Below, one piece after another: positions 1-10,182 of a stretch of DNA of 64,000 nucleotides. The notes under the pieces were generated by a model. The model worked only from the letters and a program-made list of their open reading frames with translations. It made no database searches and was not told where the DNA came from. The DNA is from Triglochin maritima (taxonomy: Eukaryota; Streptophyta; Magnoliopsida; Alismatales; Juncaginaceae): the NCBI GenBank assembly GCA_963682175.1, contig OY821777.1, positions 1,815,501 to 1,879,500 of the forward strand. The letters are read 5' to 3'. A program made the translations under genes and the position numbers. Position 1 is the first letter of the stretch. Each line of letters starts with the position of its first letter.

Positions 1-140
1 TAGTTGTAAATAATTTATTATTATGGATAAGAGAAAAAATAGAAAAAAAAATAAAAGAAAAAAAAATCACGGATCGATTTTTTTTAATCCTAAATTTAAA
101 ATTTTGAATTTTTTATATATATTATATATAAAAATTACGG
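1..140. mobile_element. Right-end fragment of a GATCGCGGGT-family Mutator-like element
   Basis: The last ~70 bases before position 140 match the terminal sequence of the element at 57,697-60,277: an A/T-rich block with a TTTCGAAA-like core, then AAAAATTACGG at the very end. A remnant of the hairpin stem (CACGGATCGA) is at 69-78. The element ends at 140. The following nine bases, GTCAACCGA, are the expected 9-bp target copy; the left copy is outside the window. A diverged duplicate of the downstream flank at 4038 reads GTCAACTGA with unrelated sequence before it, so it behaves like an empty site. The left part of this copy is not visible. Confidence 0.7.
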
Positions 141-293
141 GTCAACCGAGAAAATATCAAATGACAAATTAATCTCATTAACGAGTCCCGTTTAACTGTT
201 ATTATTATTATTATTATTATAACCGAACCATAGCCCAATCTTCTCTTTAAAACCCCTCCCACATGCAAGACATTTGCCACGACAATTTGAGAG
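141..293 (+). promoter_or_regulatory. 5' flank of the F-box gene, duplicated at 4038-4216
   Basis: This short region lies between a transposon end and the F-box start codon. It holds an ATT microsatellite (about 199-220), a CCAAT-like site near 235 and a TTTAAAA run near 246 that could serve as a TATA-like element. The same series of blocks (GTCAAC.GAGAAAAT, ATAACCGAACCATA, TCTTTAAAAC, CGACAATTT.AGA) recurs in order at 4038-4216. The promoter assignment is positional only; the duplication is directly visible. Confidence 0.4.
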
Positions 294-1541
294 ATGACGA
301 TGATCACATGCATCAAAGCCGGCTGCCGACGGAGCAAGAGATCTAATAACCTCCCTCTCGAATTGGAACGGGAGATATTCTCCTACCTCCCGTCCCAATC
401 CGTTATCCGTTTTCGAAGGGTATGCAAGCGCTGGAACACACACACTCGACATCACACCTTCACGTACTTGCACCTCTCAAAGCTCTCCCATACTCAAACT
501 ACCATCAACCTGCACTTCGCCATCGAAACAAAAATCAAAGGAAAACCCTCCTTTGCCATCGGAAGGCTCCGCAGAGGTAAGCTAGAAACCACCGCGCTGC
601 TTCCTCGCAAGTTCTCCCCAAAACATGATGTTAACCTCGTCTGCTCCTGCAATGGATTGTTATGCTTCGTTGAATCGAAAAAGAACAGTTTCAAGACCAC
701 TTATTTGTGTAACCCTCTCCTCCAGGAGTCTTATAAACTCCCAGAGCTGGGTGAGCACGATACCAACGTTCTTGGTGTTGGATTTGATCCGATGATGAAA
801 GAATACAAGGTGCTGAATTCTGTCTGCCGTTTAATTGACGAAGAGGTTACCTGCTTCGTGCATTTCGTTATGATTTGCACGGTTTCGATGGTCGACGGTC
901 GCATCACCAAGTGGAGGGAACTTGGTGTGCGTCCTGATATGGGGCTCGAGTTCACTCCCCCTGTGTCCCTCAATGGGAGACTTCATTGGTGCGGTTTAAC
1001 GATTAAGAAGCAATCGTCGGACTTTTTTAGTTCGGACCTAAACGAGGTTGTTCCAAAAATCATATCGTTTGACTTGCGGTCTGAAAAATTCCACGAGTGG
1101 TCGTTGGAGAAACTAAACCTTCCGAGGTGGAGCACACTGAACTTCCACTACAGGAAGGAGTTCCTCGCGCTTGGGGAGGTGCAAGGTTGTCTGGCTCTTC
1201 TCTTGGAAGAGCGACAAGAAAGAGGAGGATGTGTTCGCATCTGGACAACAAAGGAATACGGGGACAACGACTCGTGGAGTCTAAAATTTACAGTCGACCT
1301 TACATTTCGTTCGATCTCAGCAGGAAATCCCATGATAGAAGCAGAGCCCTTGTATTGTTACGGGACAAGCGATCACAAGTTCTGGGTTTGCTACGAGAAT
1401 CACATCGTCTGTTACACTTCTGGATTTGGCAAAAGTGCTGTTTTTCGTGAGTTGCCCTCCATCAGAGCCGTCTCCAGATATTTCACCAATCGTGTCCATG
1501 TAACACCTTTCATTGATAGCCTGGTCTCTTTGAAGTCTTAG
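294..1541 (+). CDS. F-box protein with F-box-associated domain
   Basis: A 415-residue single-exon ORF. Residues ~20-58 (LPLELEREIFSYLPSQSVIR, then FRRVCKRWN) form an F-box, which docks on SKP1 in an SCF ubiquitin ligase. Residues ~110-340 look like an F-box-associated (FBA) domain: CNGLLCF, then YLCNPLLQESYKLP, a VGFDP..KEYKV segment, LNGRLHWCG and ISFDLRSEKFHEW. In this family the C-terminal part is thought to bind the substrate; the substrate here is unknown. Length and lack of introns are usual for the large plant FBA families, which evolve rapidly by duplication. The start at 294 has two nearby in-frame Met codons (MTMI), so it could begin 6 bases later. The 5' flank is only about 150 bp to a transposon end, and the gene is convergent with the next one. 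Confidence 0.9.
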   Translation: MTMITCIKAGCRRSKRSNNLPLELEREIFSYLPSQSVIRFRRVCKRWNTHTRHHTFTYLHLSKLSHTQTTINLHFAIETKIKGKPSFAIGRLRRGKLETTALLPRKFSPKHDVNLVCSCNGLLCFVESKKNSFKTTYLCNPLLQESYKLPELGEHDTNVLGVGFDPMMKEYKVLNSVCRLIDEEVTCFVHFVMICTVSMVDGRITKWRELGVRPDMGLEFTPPVSLNGRLHWCGLTIKKQSSDFFSSDLNEVVPKIISFDLRSEKFHEWSLEKLNLPRWSTLNFHYRKEFLALGEVQGCLALLLEERQERGGCVRIWTTKEYGDNDSWSLKFTVDLTFRSISAGNPMIEAEPLYCYGTSDHKFWVCYENHIVCYTSGFGKSAVFRELPSIRAVSRYFTNRVHVTPFIDSLVSLKS

Positions 1542-1568
1542 AAATTAGGTCGGAGCTGGAGCAAGCCT

Positions 1569-1574
1569 AATAAA
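1569..1574 (+). terminator. Poly(A) signal AATAAA of the F-box gene
   Basis: A canonical AATAAA lies 28 bases after the F-box stop codon. A T-rich stretch follows. Assignment is by position and motif. Confidence 0.5.
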
Positions 1575-2329
1575 AAGGCCATGGGTGTACACGAACAATC
1601 GTTGTATATGTATGGCAGAAAAAATATATTAAGATCTTTCTTTTTCCCCCTTCTTTTGGTGTTCTTTGTAATTGTAATGAATACAAGTTCAACGAAATTT
1701 TGAACATATTTATACGGCTCAGTTAGTTTTTGTCAACATTTTTCTCTCCAAGTTACTTTGCCCCATATTTCTACAATGACATCCCACGTATATAACATTG
1801 ACAAAATCATCCAAATAATAGTTGTATAATGACTCCCTCTCTATCCCTCACGTATAACAAACACAAAATAAATAAATCATCCAAACAATAATGCCGGGAT
1901 AAAACACAATACTTCATATCACAACTCACAACTGAAACACATCCGACCCCTCCACACAGAAAGCGAAAGAGTCTCACTCCCAAACAAGTACCATACAAGA
2001 CAAAGCTCAACATAATAAAGTGACAAAACACGACCATGTGTAATTCGTTTCCACGCTACAACCATAGACTCCACATTTATTTAATAGATTAGAAAACCCC
2101 ACAACCAACCACGTACCGTCGTATATAAATATTTCATCTTCCTTGCACTCACACTCTCGAGTGAACACTTTCAAATGATACGATACTTCATAAAAGTACT
2201 ACTAAGACGATATTAAATATGATAATAATCTTATTATAATAACATAACACGCCAACACTGGTGATATTAAATATGATAAAATCATATTATACTATTCATC
2301 TTCTTGACTCTCACCCTCTCGAGTCAACC
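1575..2329. other. Convergent intergenic region
   Basis: This A/T-rich spacer lies between the 3' ends of the F-box and DUF7870 genes. I see no coding sequence. A short motif, CATCTTC followed by ACTCTCGAGTGAAC- or CCTCTCGAGTCAAC-like sequence, occurs twice (about 2137-2168 and 2298-2328), flanking two ATTAAATATGATAA repeats. It may be a small local duplication. Confidence 0.4.
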
Positions 2330-3511
2330 CTACCACCACTGGTGCACGGCGACGGCTTCATCCCGGAGCCGTCCGTAAAACGCCAAACACTCCCAATACG
2401 CCCTCTTCCGTCCAACCCGGCATTCCAAAAACAACTCATCCACCAACCCAACACTCCCACTACCCACCAACGCCTCAACCACCTCCCCCACGTTCCTCCT
2501 CAGCCACCACGCCAGCTCCTCCGCTTCTCCGGCGTCGTCGTCCCTCTTCTCCAACCGTACGATCTCGAATCGTCTGTATCGACTCGGGTAGTGCTTCTCG
2601 AACCAGTTGTTTGCGGTTAAAGGATTTCCGTTTGGCGGTTCGACGTCGACGAAGAATCGACGAGGGTAGCCGGCGAGAGTGTCGCCGGTGAGGTCGGGGA
2701 GGAATTTGGTTCTCTTGAGGAGATTTTTCAGTTTTCTGGAAGAAACTCGGGGTGGCTTCAGTAGAACGTCTTCCAGTCCCGTTAACGCTTCTTGCTTCGA
2801 TTCTGGGATCGAACGCAGTTTTCGACCGATCGAAATTATCGCTGGTTCGTTGGAGGGAAGATAGATCTTTCGCATCGCCACGATAGTCGATCTCAGCCGT
2901 CGGATGTAGACGGGCTTGTAGTTAGATGGGAATCGGAAGGATGCCGACGCCATGGAGTTAAATCGGACGGCCACGATTCCTCCGGTCTTGAGGACGCGGT
3001 CGACGAAGTCGAACAGATCGGCGTTAGTGCCGTCGGCGGAGAATACGAAGTCCACGGAATCATCCATCGTGGAGCTCCGGCGGTCGGCGGTGACCGGATC
3101 AAGTTTGTTCCGTTTGAGCAGAAGCGAGAATCGCCCCTGATTCTCGCCGCCGGAGAGGAATACCGCCTTGCCGGTTCCCGGCTGGAAAATGCCCTCGCGT
3201 TTCAGATCGCGGAAGAGCATCGGAAGGTAGAAGACGTCGTCCATATACTTATCGCCATCGCCGCCGGTAACGGAAACAGAAACCGCTCCGGCATTTCCGC
3301 CTCGAAACAGAGACGTCTTCGAGAACGCGATGACGGCGAGCGTGAAGAGCACAGATCTAGCGACGATCCTCAGAATCCTCCAATCGGGAACCCTGATCTC
3401 GAATCCACATTCCAATCCCTCCCCCCCACCCCTTCCCACCGGCCTTTTCCTCATCGAACCTTCCACCCCACACGAAATCTCGCGAAAACGAGAAGCAAAG
3501 GAAGAAATCAC
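2330..3511 (-). CDS. DUF7870-type plant protein (methyltransferase-like fold), membrane anchored
   Basis: A 393-residue single-exon ORF. Residues ~45-66 (DWRILRIVARSVLFTLAVIAF) form one hydrophobic segment, suggesting a signal anchor. Residues ~150-185 (FVFSADGTNADLFDFVDRVL, then KTGGIVAVRFN) resemble part of a methyltransferase-like Rossmann fold. The C-terminal half (GYPRRFFVDVEPPNGNPLTA, then NNWFEKHYPSRYRRFEIVRL, then EELAWWLRRNVGEVVEALV) matches what I know of the DUF7870 family, often listed as S-adenosyl-methionine-dependent methyltransferase superfamily proteins. No classic SAM-binding glycine loop stands out, so catalysis is not supported. The Met at residue 20 (MRKRPVGRGG) could be the real start. 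A TATA box lies about 270 bases upstream. Coding GC is much higher than the surroundings, as is common for single-exon genes. Confidence 0.85.
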   Translation of the reverse strand: MISSFASRFREISCGVEGSMRKRPVGRGGGEGLECGFEIRVPDWRILRIVARSVLFTLAVIAFSKTSLFRGGNAGAVSVSVTGGDGDKYMDDVFYLPMLFRDLKREGIFQPGTGKAVFLSGGENQGRFSLLLKRNKLDPVTADRRSSTMDDSVDFVFSADGTNADLFDFVDRVLKTGGIVAVRFNSMASASFRFPSNYKPVYIRRLRSTIVAMRKIYLPSNEPAIISIGRKLRSIPESKQEALTGLEDVLLKPPRVSSRKLKNLLKRTKFLPDLTGDTLAGYPRRFFVDVEPPNGNPLTANNWFEKHYPSRYRRFEIVRLEKRDDDAGEAEELAWWLRRNVGEVVEALVGSGSVGLVDELFLECRVGRKRAYWECLAFYGRLRDEAVAVHQWW

Positions 3512-3780
3512 AAGCGGAAGAAGAGGAGGAGATTAGCGAGTGCAAAACCTGGCGGCGGTGTGGTTTCCACCCACGAGGGCCACACGAGTGCTTTGGGATC
3601 TCGACCAGAGGAGCATCAGCTGGAGGAGACGTTCGGGTTCCATTTTGAAGTCCCTCGGATCGGCGGCGGGGTGGGAAGGCCGGAGACGGTTACTTCTCCA
3701 TCGCCGCCGGCGACCGGAGGGAGGAGGGGGGAGAGAGAGAGAGGTGGAATGAAATGGGAGTGGGGAAGGAGAGGGTGGGC

Positions 3781-3787
3781 TTTTATA
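3781..3787 (-). promoter_or_regulatory. TATA box of the DUF7870 gene
   Basis: Read on the minus strand, the sequence is CCTATAAAAGCCCACC, a textbook TATA box. It lies about 270 bp upstream of the start codon at 3511. That predicts a 5' leader of about 240 nt, which is GA/CT-rich. Assignment is by motif and position. Confidence 0.6.
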
Positions 3788-4037
3788 GGTGGAGGGAGTA
3801 AAAGAATGTGGGTTAATTTGGGCTCAACGGTTTCACCGAGAACGTCCGTCACCACTGGTGGGGGGAAATAGCGATGGTTTACTTCTGGCGTCAAATAATT
3901 TGGGGGGGGGGGATAATGGATGATGTTGACATGCCATGGGTAAGTCCGTAAGATGCTGATTTTTTCCCCAGTATATACATGCTACTTTAAAATATTATAA
4001 TTATAATTATGTCATCTCCGCAACTATTTTTATCCAA

Positions 4038-4216
4038 GTCAACTGAGAAAATTTCCAATCCCACAAATCCATGTGGATTATTATCCCATTTAGCCCCATT
4101 TAACTATTTTTCTTTCGTTTTGGATTATAACCGAACCATAAACGGTCTATCTTTCTCTTTAAAACATCTCCCATCTTACCATCTTATGCAAAACATATAC
4201 TACGACAATTTAAGAC
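4038..4216 (+). repeat. Diverged duplicate of the F-box gene 5' flank
   Basis: Blocks shared with 141-297 occur in the same order and spacing: GTCAACTGAGAAAAT, ATAACCGAACCATA, CTCTTTAAAACATCTCCCAT, ATGCAAAACAT and CTACGACAATTTAAGA. The similarity stops where the F-box start codon would be, and no F-box coding sequence follows. This is therefore a promoter-only duplicate, or the remnant of a lost F-box paralogue. The family at 1-140 is absent from its left side. Confidence 0.75.
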
Positions 4217-4244
4217 TTATCACCACAAAACCTTAATAATTAAA

Positions 4245-4747
4245 CTGAACTGCTAAACATCGCCCCAAAAAAATAAAATAGGCGTCTGTGTTACGCGCCT
4301 GCCCCATGGATGGGGCGTCTGTGTTCAACGCCTTCCCCAACGGTAAGGCGTCTGCGTAGGACGCCTGACCGAAGGGAAGGGCGTCTACTACAGACGCCTT
4401 ACCCATGGGGAGGACGTCTACATAAGACGCCTATCCCATGGGGGAGGCGTCTGCGTTAGACGCCTAGTCCATGGGGAGGGCGTCCTACGCAGACGCCCTC
4501 ACCATGGGGGAGGCGTCTAATGCAGACGCTCGGCCCAAAATTTGCCCCGCGCCAGGCTTACCTCACCCGATGCATCACCCTCGTCAGACATTTTCGTGGT
4601 GTTTTTACTGATAAATTATGAATATACAAGACCATATGCCTTATTTATAGACACGGGACGATATGGGTATTAAATATATTGTTAAGGGCAATTTGGTAAT
4701 TTCAAGGGGCGATTTAAGTAGTTTTGGGGCGACGTTTAGTAGTTCCC
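4245..4747. mobile_element. Hairpin-array MITE, Mutator-like
   Basis: The element is flanked by perfect 8-bp direct repeats TAATTAAA (4237-4244 and 4748-4755). One extra mismatched base on each side would make a 9-bp TSD. Its ends are inverted repeats of about 26 bp: the left reads CTGAACTGCTAAACATCGCC and the right, reverse-complemented, GGGAACTACTAAACGTCGCC; both continue CCAAAA. No coding capacity. The interior carries eight GC-rich hairpins (4281-4530). A degraded relative lies at about 46,491-47,033. TIR length and TSD size suggest the Mutator superfamily; no transposase of this exact family is in the window. Confidence 0.75.
4281..4530. repeat. Array of eight GGCGTCT...AGACGCC hairpins
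   Basis: Eight 19-bp units with stem GGCGTCT/AGACGCC (some arms mutated, for example GACGTCT or ACGCGCC) and a 5-base loop. They are separated by spacers of about 13-15 bp containing palindromic CCATGGGG-like sequence. The period is about 33 bp. Arm changes in one half are often not matched in the other half, so the copies are diverging. The array lies inside the MITE at 4245-4747. Confidence 0.9.
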
Positions 4748-5141
4748 TAATTAAATAGCCCATGTTATGACTTATGACCATAATATTTAAATACCCCTTG
4801 GTAATGGGTCGGGTGGGACCCGCCAACCTAATTGCTTAATTGGGTCGGGCTCCGACCGCTGAGTCAGGATTGCGAGTCAGAATTTTTCTCTCCAAAGCTA
4901 GAACTTACAAAGATTGGATTAAAAATAATATAAAATTTGGATTTCAACAAAATAATTAAAAATTAAAAAGGTTTACAAAAAAGTTAGAAGATTTGATGCG
5001 AATAAAATGAATGTAATAGACAGATTTATATAGATTTTTAAGATGTATTTAAGTATTTAAAAAAACATTTAGTTAGGCTTGTTACCCACGTCTACAGAAA
5101 ACATATATATCTACGTGTCCCTGTTCTTAAATAATTTAGGA

Positions 5142-5698
5142 TTTTTTTGTTTGCGTATCATTTTAAAATATTGTATTTTCATTTCTACGGTCATTCCATA
5201 GTTTCTTTTGTAGTAGTGTCACTTAAAACTACAAAAATTTCATTGATGTCATTTTTTCTCGCTGATGACAATCTAGTAACTTTTTCCGTTAACGTCGTTA
5301 TTTTTATTATTATTTTAGTAGTAATATTTATAAATTTTAACATCTATAATCTAATAATTTTGTTATCCGAATATGTTATTTTTATTATTTTCACAGGAAA
5401 ACACTTAAATACTTTTACTTTTCACGAGTACAAACGGTAGTGATACAAGTGTTTTGTTTGTTTTTATGTTGTGAAAATTAAAATTCAGAATTGTAAATTT
5501 TACTATTAACATAATAATTGTTTTAATGTTGTTAACGTAATAGTAACAACGTTAACGGAAAAAGTTACTAGAATTAATTGTGCGAAAAAATAATGACATC
5601 AATTGAAGTTGCGTAGTTTTCCAGTTACACTAATATAAATAATATGAAGTGACGATATAAATAGAAATTTATTATTTTAAAATGACATGAAAAAAAAC
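5142..5698. mobile_element. Foldback MITE, Mutator-like
   Basis: The two halves are inverted copies: a block at ~5146-5300 (CATTTTAAAATA, TGTCACTTAAAACTAC, GTAACTTTTTCCGTTAACG) reappears reverse-complemented at ~5535-5698. A 12-bp direct repeat, AATAATTTAGGA, flanks it (5130-5141 and 5699-5710), which is long for a MULE TSD but perfect. The interior is A/T-rich with no coding potential. The nearby 5715-5880 sequence has similar phrases (GTGTCATTGTAAAACTA) and may be a broken relative. Confidence 0.65.
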
Positions 5699-5936
5699 AA
5701 TAATTTAGGAGTTTTTTTGCTAGTATAACACTTGAAAATAATTAAATTATAGAAACACTATTGATGCTTATATGTTTGTCTCAGTGTCATTGTAAAACTA
5801 TTTTTTACTGAAATGTCGCTCCGTTCGTAAAGACAATATCATTCCGCCAATGTCGTTGGATAAATTATAATTTAATTATAATTTTACAAAAAAAAACTAT
5901 GTTTGAACAAAAAATAATATTTGACCGGAACTTTTA

Positions 5937-6545
5937 TAAGAGCATCCACAACCTCAACCCAAAATCCCCCTTCCAACCCAGTTTCTCTTTCCGACACGTC
6001 AGCGAAAATACTATGCAACCCACCACCCAACCCAACTCATTATTCACTCCTTAACCCAACCCCACTTTCAACATTCTTTCTCATCCACATCATTTTTTTA
6101 CCTCATTTTCTATTCCATCACAAAAATACACAAACTACTAAATAAATTATTTTTACAATGACATAATCTAATTAAATTACATTAATTGCCAAATAATATC
6201 GAAAATTTAGATTTAATTAAAATTCGACAATTACACACTTTGTTGTTAATCGGTTGAACTTATTTTAGAATGATGTATTTGGTTTAAGTATATTTTCTTC
6301 GTATTTCTATGGAAGTAGTCCTATCTATGTGTGTGTTGTTCGTGTAAGTAGTTTTATGTTAATTTAATTTTCTTTATTTTGGGTTATTTTTACATTTATT
6401 TAATTTCTTTTTTTTACTAATTAGTTGTAATTATAATGCACACCCCAACGAGTCGGTTGGGGGTCTCGCTCACCGGTGAGCGAGCGGCGTTCCACCTCGC
6501 CGGTCAGGTGGTGGGGGTGGTAAGGGGGCAGCGCACCCTGAAGAT
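5937..6545. mobile_element. TAAGAGCATC-type MITE, left copy (boundaries uncertain)
   Basis: It begins TAAGAGCATCCACAACC, the terminal motif of a plant MITE type also seen at 63,559. A C-rich stretch with CCGACACGTCAGC and the block TCATCCACATCATTTTTTTACC follows, resembling the other copies. Near 6430-6540 is a GC-rich patch with a hairpin (CTCGCTCACCGGTGAGCGAG) that probably lies at or near the other end. A matching right terminus GGTGCTCTTA was not found, so the end is approximate. Confidence 0.4.
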
Positions 6546-6866
6546 TATTTATTTTTGAGATTTTTATTAGTAATTTTATGCCGATTTTTGGGGTTACTAA
6601 TGAGTTTTTGGGTGAACCTGGGTAAATTCTTGTGTTCTATTTTGCTTGGTAATTTTATTTAATTATATACATATACAATTATCTTACTAATTTTCTTTAA
6701 TTACTTATATTTAGTTTTACTAAATATTTACATTTATCTTATTAATTTTCATTAATTATTTTATTTATATCCAATAAATTCTAATTATATAAATTACGAT
6801 ACATGTATTATTTATATATTAAATAACAAATATAAAAAACCAAAAAAAAATTAACAATTTTTCCCC

Positions 6867-7511
6867 CAGCCAACCCGGGTCACCTCCCAGGTCGGGTCGC
6901 AGACCCAGGTCTAGACACGACCTGGGTCCGCCCCCCATTAAGGAGGTCTGGGGTCGGGTAGACCGGACCCCAAAGAGCACCTGTTAGACCATCACTAACC
7001 ATGACCTGGACGACCCGGTCATCAGCTTTCTCTATCTTCAAAATCAGTTTTCTCTCTCTTCCACATCTGCTTTCTCTTTCCTCAACCCACATTCTTCTCT
7101 TTCCTACACTATTCACCTCTTAAACACAACCCAACACAACCCACAATAACCTACCTCTCTTATTCACATCATTTTAGGGTCCATCTTGGTAAAACTTTTA
7201 AAAAAATTAAAAAAAAAATCTAAAAATTCTAAACAATTGTAAAACGTATTTTCAAAAAAAAATTAAAAAACTAAAACAAAATTTTTTAAAAATCAAAACA
7301 AAAAAACAAAAAACAAAAAATAATATTTAATATTTTTTTAATGGACGACCGGGTTGTCGACCCGGACGTTTCAACGCCCAGGTCGATGACCCGGTCATCC
7401 ACGACCGTAAAAATTCACGGTTAAGAGATGAGGTCATTTATGACCCTGTCACGACCTTCGGATGACCAAAGTTTTTTCCCTGTAAAGGGATGCTCCTGAG
7501 GGTGCTCTAAA
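6867..7511. mobile_element. MITE with ACCCGGTC/GACCGGGT arms ending GGGTGCTCTA
   Basis: The left side contains ACCCGGGTCACCTCCCAGGT, AAGAGCACCTGTTAGACCAT, and CCATGACCTGGACGACCCGG. The right side contains the partner GACGACCGGGTTGTCGACCC and ends GAGGGTGCTCTA. The middle is A-rich. It shares the CTCATTCACATCATTTTAGG-type block with 5937 and 63,559. The region 6970-7511 may be the element proper, with a further nested piece before it. No coding potential. Confidence 0.45.
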
Positions 7512-8275
7512 AACTTCCTTAAACAATTAAAAGATTATATTCTCATCTCGTTCTCTCCCATGTCTTTTTTTCTCTCTCTTTTCGCTCTATCATCTCTCTC
7601 ACCCCGATTTAATTTGGGTCAAACCACCTCTCCTCCAACATCCATCTCCTTCCCCCACACCCCATCCCACGCAAGCTCCAACCCAACCCACTGTCCCCTC
7701 GTCCAATCCCGGCCGTCCAAATCACATATGACGCTGCCCTCGGAATCCACTTTCCTCCCGCTCCATCTTCCTCGACGACGACACGCTTCTCTCTGTCCCA
7801 TAGCCCTCCGGTAAACCCACCTTCCTTCCGTGTCAGGGTTGATTTTATTGGATTCCGATGAGAAGGAGTTGGATGGGAGGGACTAGACAGAGAATGATTT
7901 GGGGGCGGGAAATGGTTGGATTTAAGGAACTAGAGGTTAGTGAAGATGAGTTTTCGGTGGGAGGAAGTGGCCGAAGGTGGTGAAGTGAGAATGAGTGGCA
8001 TTGATGATCAGTTTGGCGGTAAATATGGCGTGGAGGATTTTGACGATGGGGAAGATGAATAAGTGTTGTGTGTGACAAGGTGTAAGGAGGCTGAGATAGC
8101 GCGGAGAGTCTGGTTCATCGTGGTTATAACTAGCAAAGTGGGTGAAGACTTAAAAATCAAATGAAATTATATCTAGACAAAGAAATCCCTTAATATCCCC
8201 GTCGTTCAAGGAGAAGTAGACTGCTTGATAATTTCAAATTTTATTTATGTTGAATAAGTAATTTAGAAAGCCAAA

Positions 8276-8309
<34 letters not shown>

Positions 8310-9349
8310 ATAGGTTGACTCTCGGTTGAGAACTTGAGCAAGAAGTAGCTTTTTGTGAGTGTTTTCCTAGTCAAATAATATATATTTTTATTTGTTGTGT
8401 TTTAACTACTTGAGCCGGATGAGAGGAATAGAGAAATGGTTTGATGATGAGGTTTGTTGTTCACGGTGGATTGGGGGACCTTTTGTGTGGATGATGCTTT
8501 CGGGTAGAGTTGGATTTGTAGTAAAAAGGAAATAAGAGATAGTAGAGAGAGAGAAAAGAGGGGAGAGAGAGAGCTAGTAGGGAGAAGTAGAAGTAAAAGT
8601 AAGAGAGAGAGTAGAAAGATAAAATAGAAGAAAGAGAGAGAGTGGAAAGATAAAATAGAAGAAACAGAGCAAAGAGAGAAAGATATTAGCGTTTAGGTCT
8701 TGATTTATGTTAAATTTTGATGATTAATCAAACTAATCTTAATCAATTAAAGTAAAATAAACATGATTACATGCATTACATATATAATTGTACGTATTTA
8801 AGTCATCTTAATACGTTGATCAAGATTATTAATAGAATAAACATTGAGACGAAGACTTAAGATTGTAAAAAAAATTGAACCAAGATTTTCCATTTTTCAT
8901 TTATTGAGTATATAAGATAAAATGTAAACATCACTTGACGCAATTAACCATTAGTTTTAATTAAATATTAAACATCACTTGATTTTTTTATGTCGTTTGA
9001 GAAATTAAATTTGTTGTATCCAATCTAGGTACGATGGCATAAATATGTAATGGTACAACAAGAAAACACAGAATAAATCTCAGGAACAAACACTTTAATT
9101 GAAAATAAACCGGATTGGACTGGACCTAATTGCGAAATAACATGGACCCGACCATATCCTTCCTGAATTTTCAAAAATCTATGGACTATGGACCAAACCA
9201 AGTTACTCTTGTTTGGTTTGAAATTTCACATTCTGCTTGGTTCAATCTAAAATTCCGATCCGAATCAAATCTTAACAAATGAAGAGGTGCGTTTGGATGA
9301 CAAAAAACTGATCAAATTTATCACAAAAATAATCTTTTCTCTCTACTGC
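7512..9349. other. Non-genic A/T-rich interval with simple repeats
   Basis: I see no recognisable gene. A TA microsatellite occupies 8281-8306. A purine-rich GAGA stretch covers about 8510-8690 and includes a duplicated AGAGAGTGGAAAGATAAAAT-type unit. An open stretch at 7560-7814 (+) encodes a Ser/Pro/His-rich peptide with no family resemblance, and I do not call it a gene. The segment 9278-9349 begins GTGCGTTTGGATGAC and is the left part of an older element interrupted by the hAT MITE. Confidence 0.4.
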
Positions 9350-9357
9350 ATCCAAAC

Positions 9358-9909
9358 TAGGGCTGTCAATGGTGTCGTGTCGTGTGCTAATCGTGTCGTG
9401 TCAAGTACTATATATAAGCTCTAGGTGTCGTGTCATATCCTACCCATTTAATAATCGTATTCCTAGATTTCTGTCATATCCAACCCGTTTATAATCGTGT
9501 TACCGTATCCAACCCGTTTATACCCGATTATTAAACGAGTTACTTCGTGTACACGTTTAACACGACTACTGTTTACACCGTTTAACACACGATTATAAGT
9601 ATGTCATTCAGTTCTTAGAATTTGTTTATTATAATTTATAACTTATATATTACTTGTAGACTTGTCGGTATTAGTCGTGTATTAATCATGTCGTATTCGT
9701 AGGGTCTTCCTAATTACCTGATTACTTATCGTGTTTTATCGTGTCTTAATCGTGTTAATCGTTTTTGCAGCAGAAATTTATATCAAACCCATTTAATAAT
9801 CGTGTTGCCGTATCCAATCCATTTATTAATCATGTTCAAATTCTCAATACATATCTGCTAAGTTCGTGTAGTTTTCGTGTTGTGTTATCGTGTAAAATTG
9901 ACAGCCCTA
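9358..9909. mobile_element. hAT-type MITE with 8-bp TSD
   Basis: Termini are perfect 13-bp inverted repeats, TAGGGCTGTCAAT at the left and ATTGACAGCCCTA at the right. They are flanked by perfect 8-bp direct repeats ATCCAAAC (9350-9357 and 9910-9917). An 8-bp TSD is the hallmark of the hAT superfamily. The 552-bp interior consists of diverged TCGTGTC/CCCGTTTA/AATCGTGTT repeats without coding sequence. A related element with end ATTGACAACCCTA lies near 60.5-60.95 kb. Confidence 0.9.
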
Positions 9910-10182
9910 ATCCAAACACTTCCCACAAAGGTGTGAGTTTTTCAAAAAAACTTAAAAGTTCTAAAAAAGAGTTTTTCCAATTTTTTCGAAATGATATTTT
10001 TTACCCTTGTGATAATGAATATTTGTGATACCTTTCTGCTTGAAAAAAGATTTGAGAAGGGTAAAAGTAACTTTTCCCGTGAAAAGTCAAAAACCGAGAT
10101 AGGAGACAATTTTTTGGCTATTGTCATTATTCTTCTGGACAAAAAATCAATTTTTTATTTTATGTCAAATCATAATACTTAG

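Noticed and set aside
2792..3871. 359-codon open frame on + over the DUF7870 gene
   Set aside because: It is the GC-rich antisense shadow of the real minus-strand gene; composition is Arg/Gly/Glu-rich with no domain.
4281..4530. CRISPR-like regular repeats with spacers
   Set aside because: Repeats are short hairpins inside a transposon with TIRs and TSD, in plant nuclear DNA; spacers are themselves similar palindromes, not unique sequences.
7560..8078. Overlapping open frames on both strands with Ser/Pro/His-rich translation
   Set aside because: Low complexity, no start context or splice pattern, no family resemblance.
9765..10182. Open frames at the end of the hAT MITE
   Set aside because: They arise from MITE repeats and A/T-rich sequence; no conserved protein.
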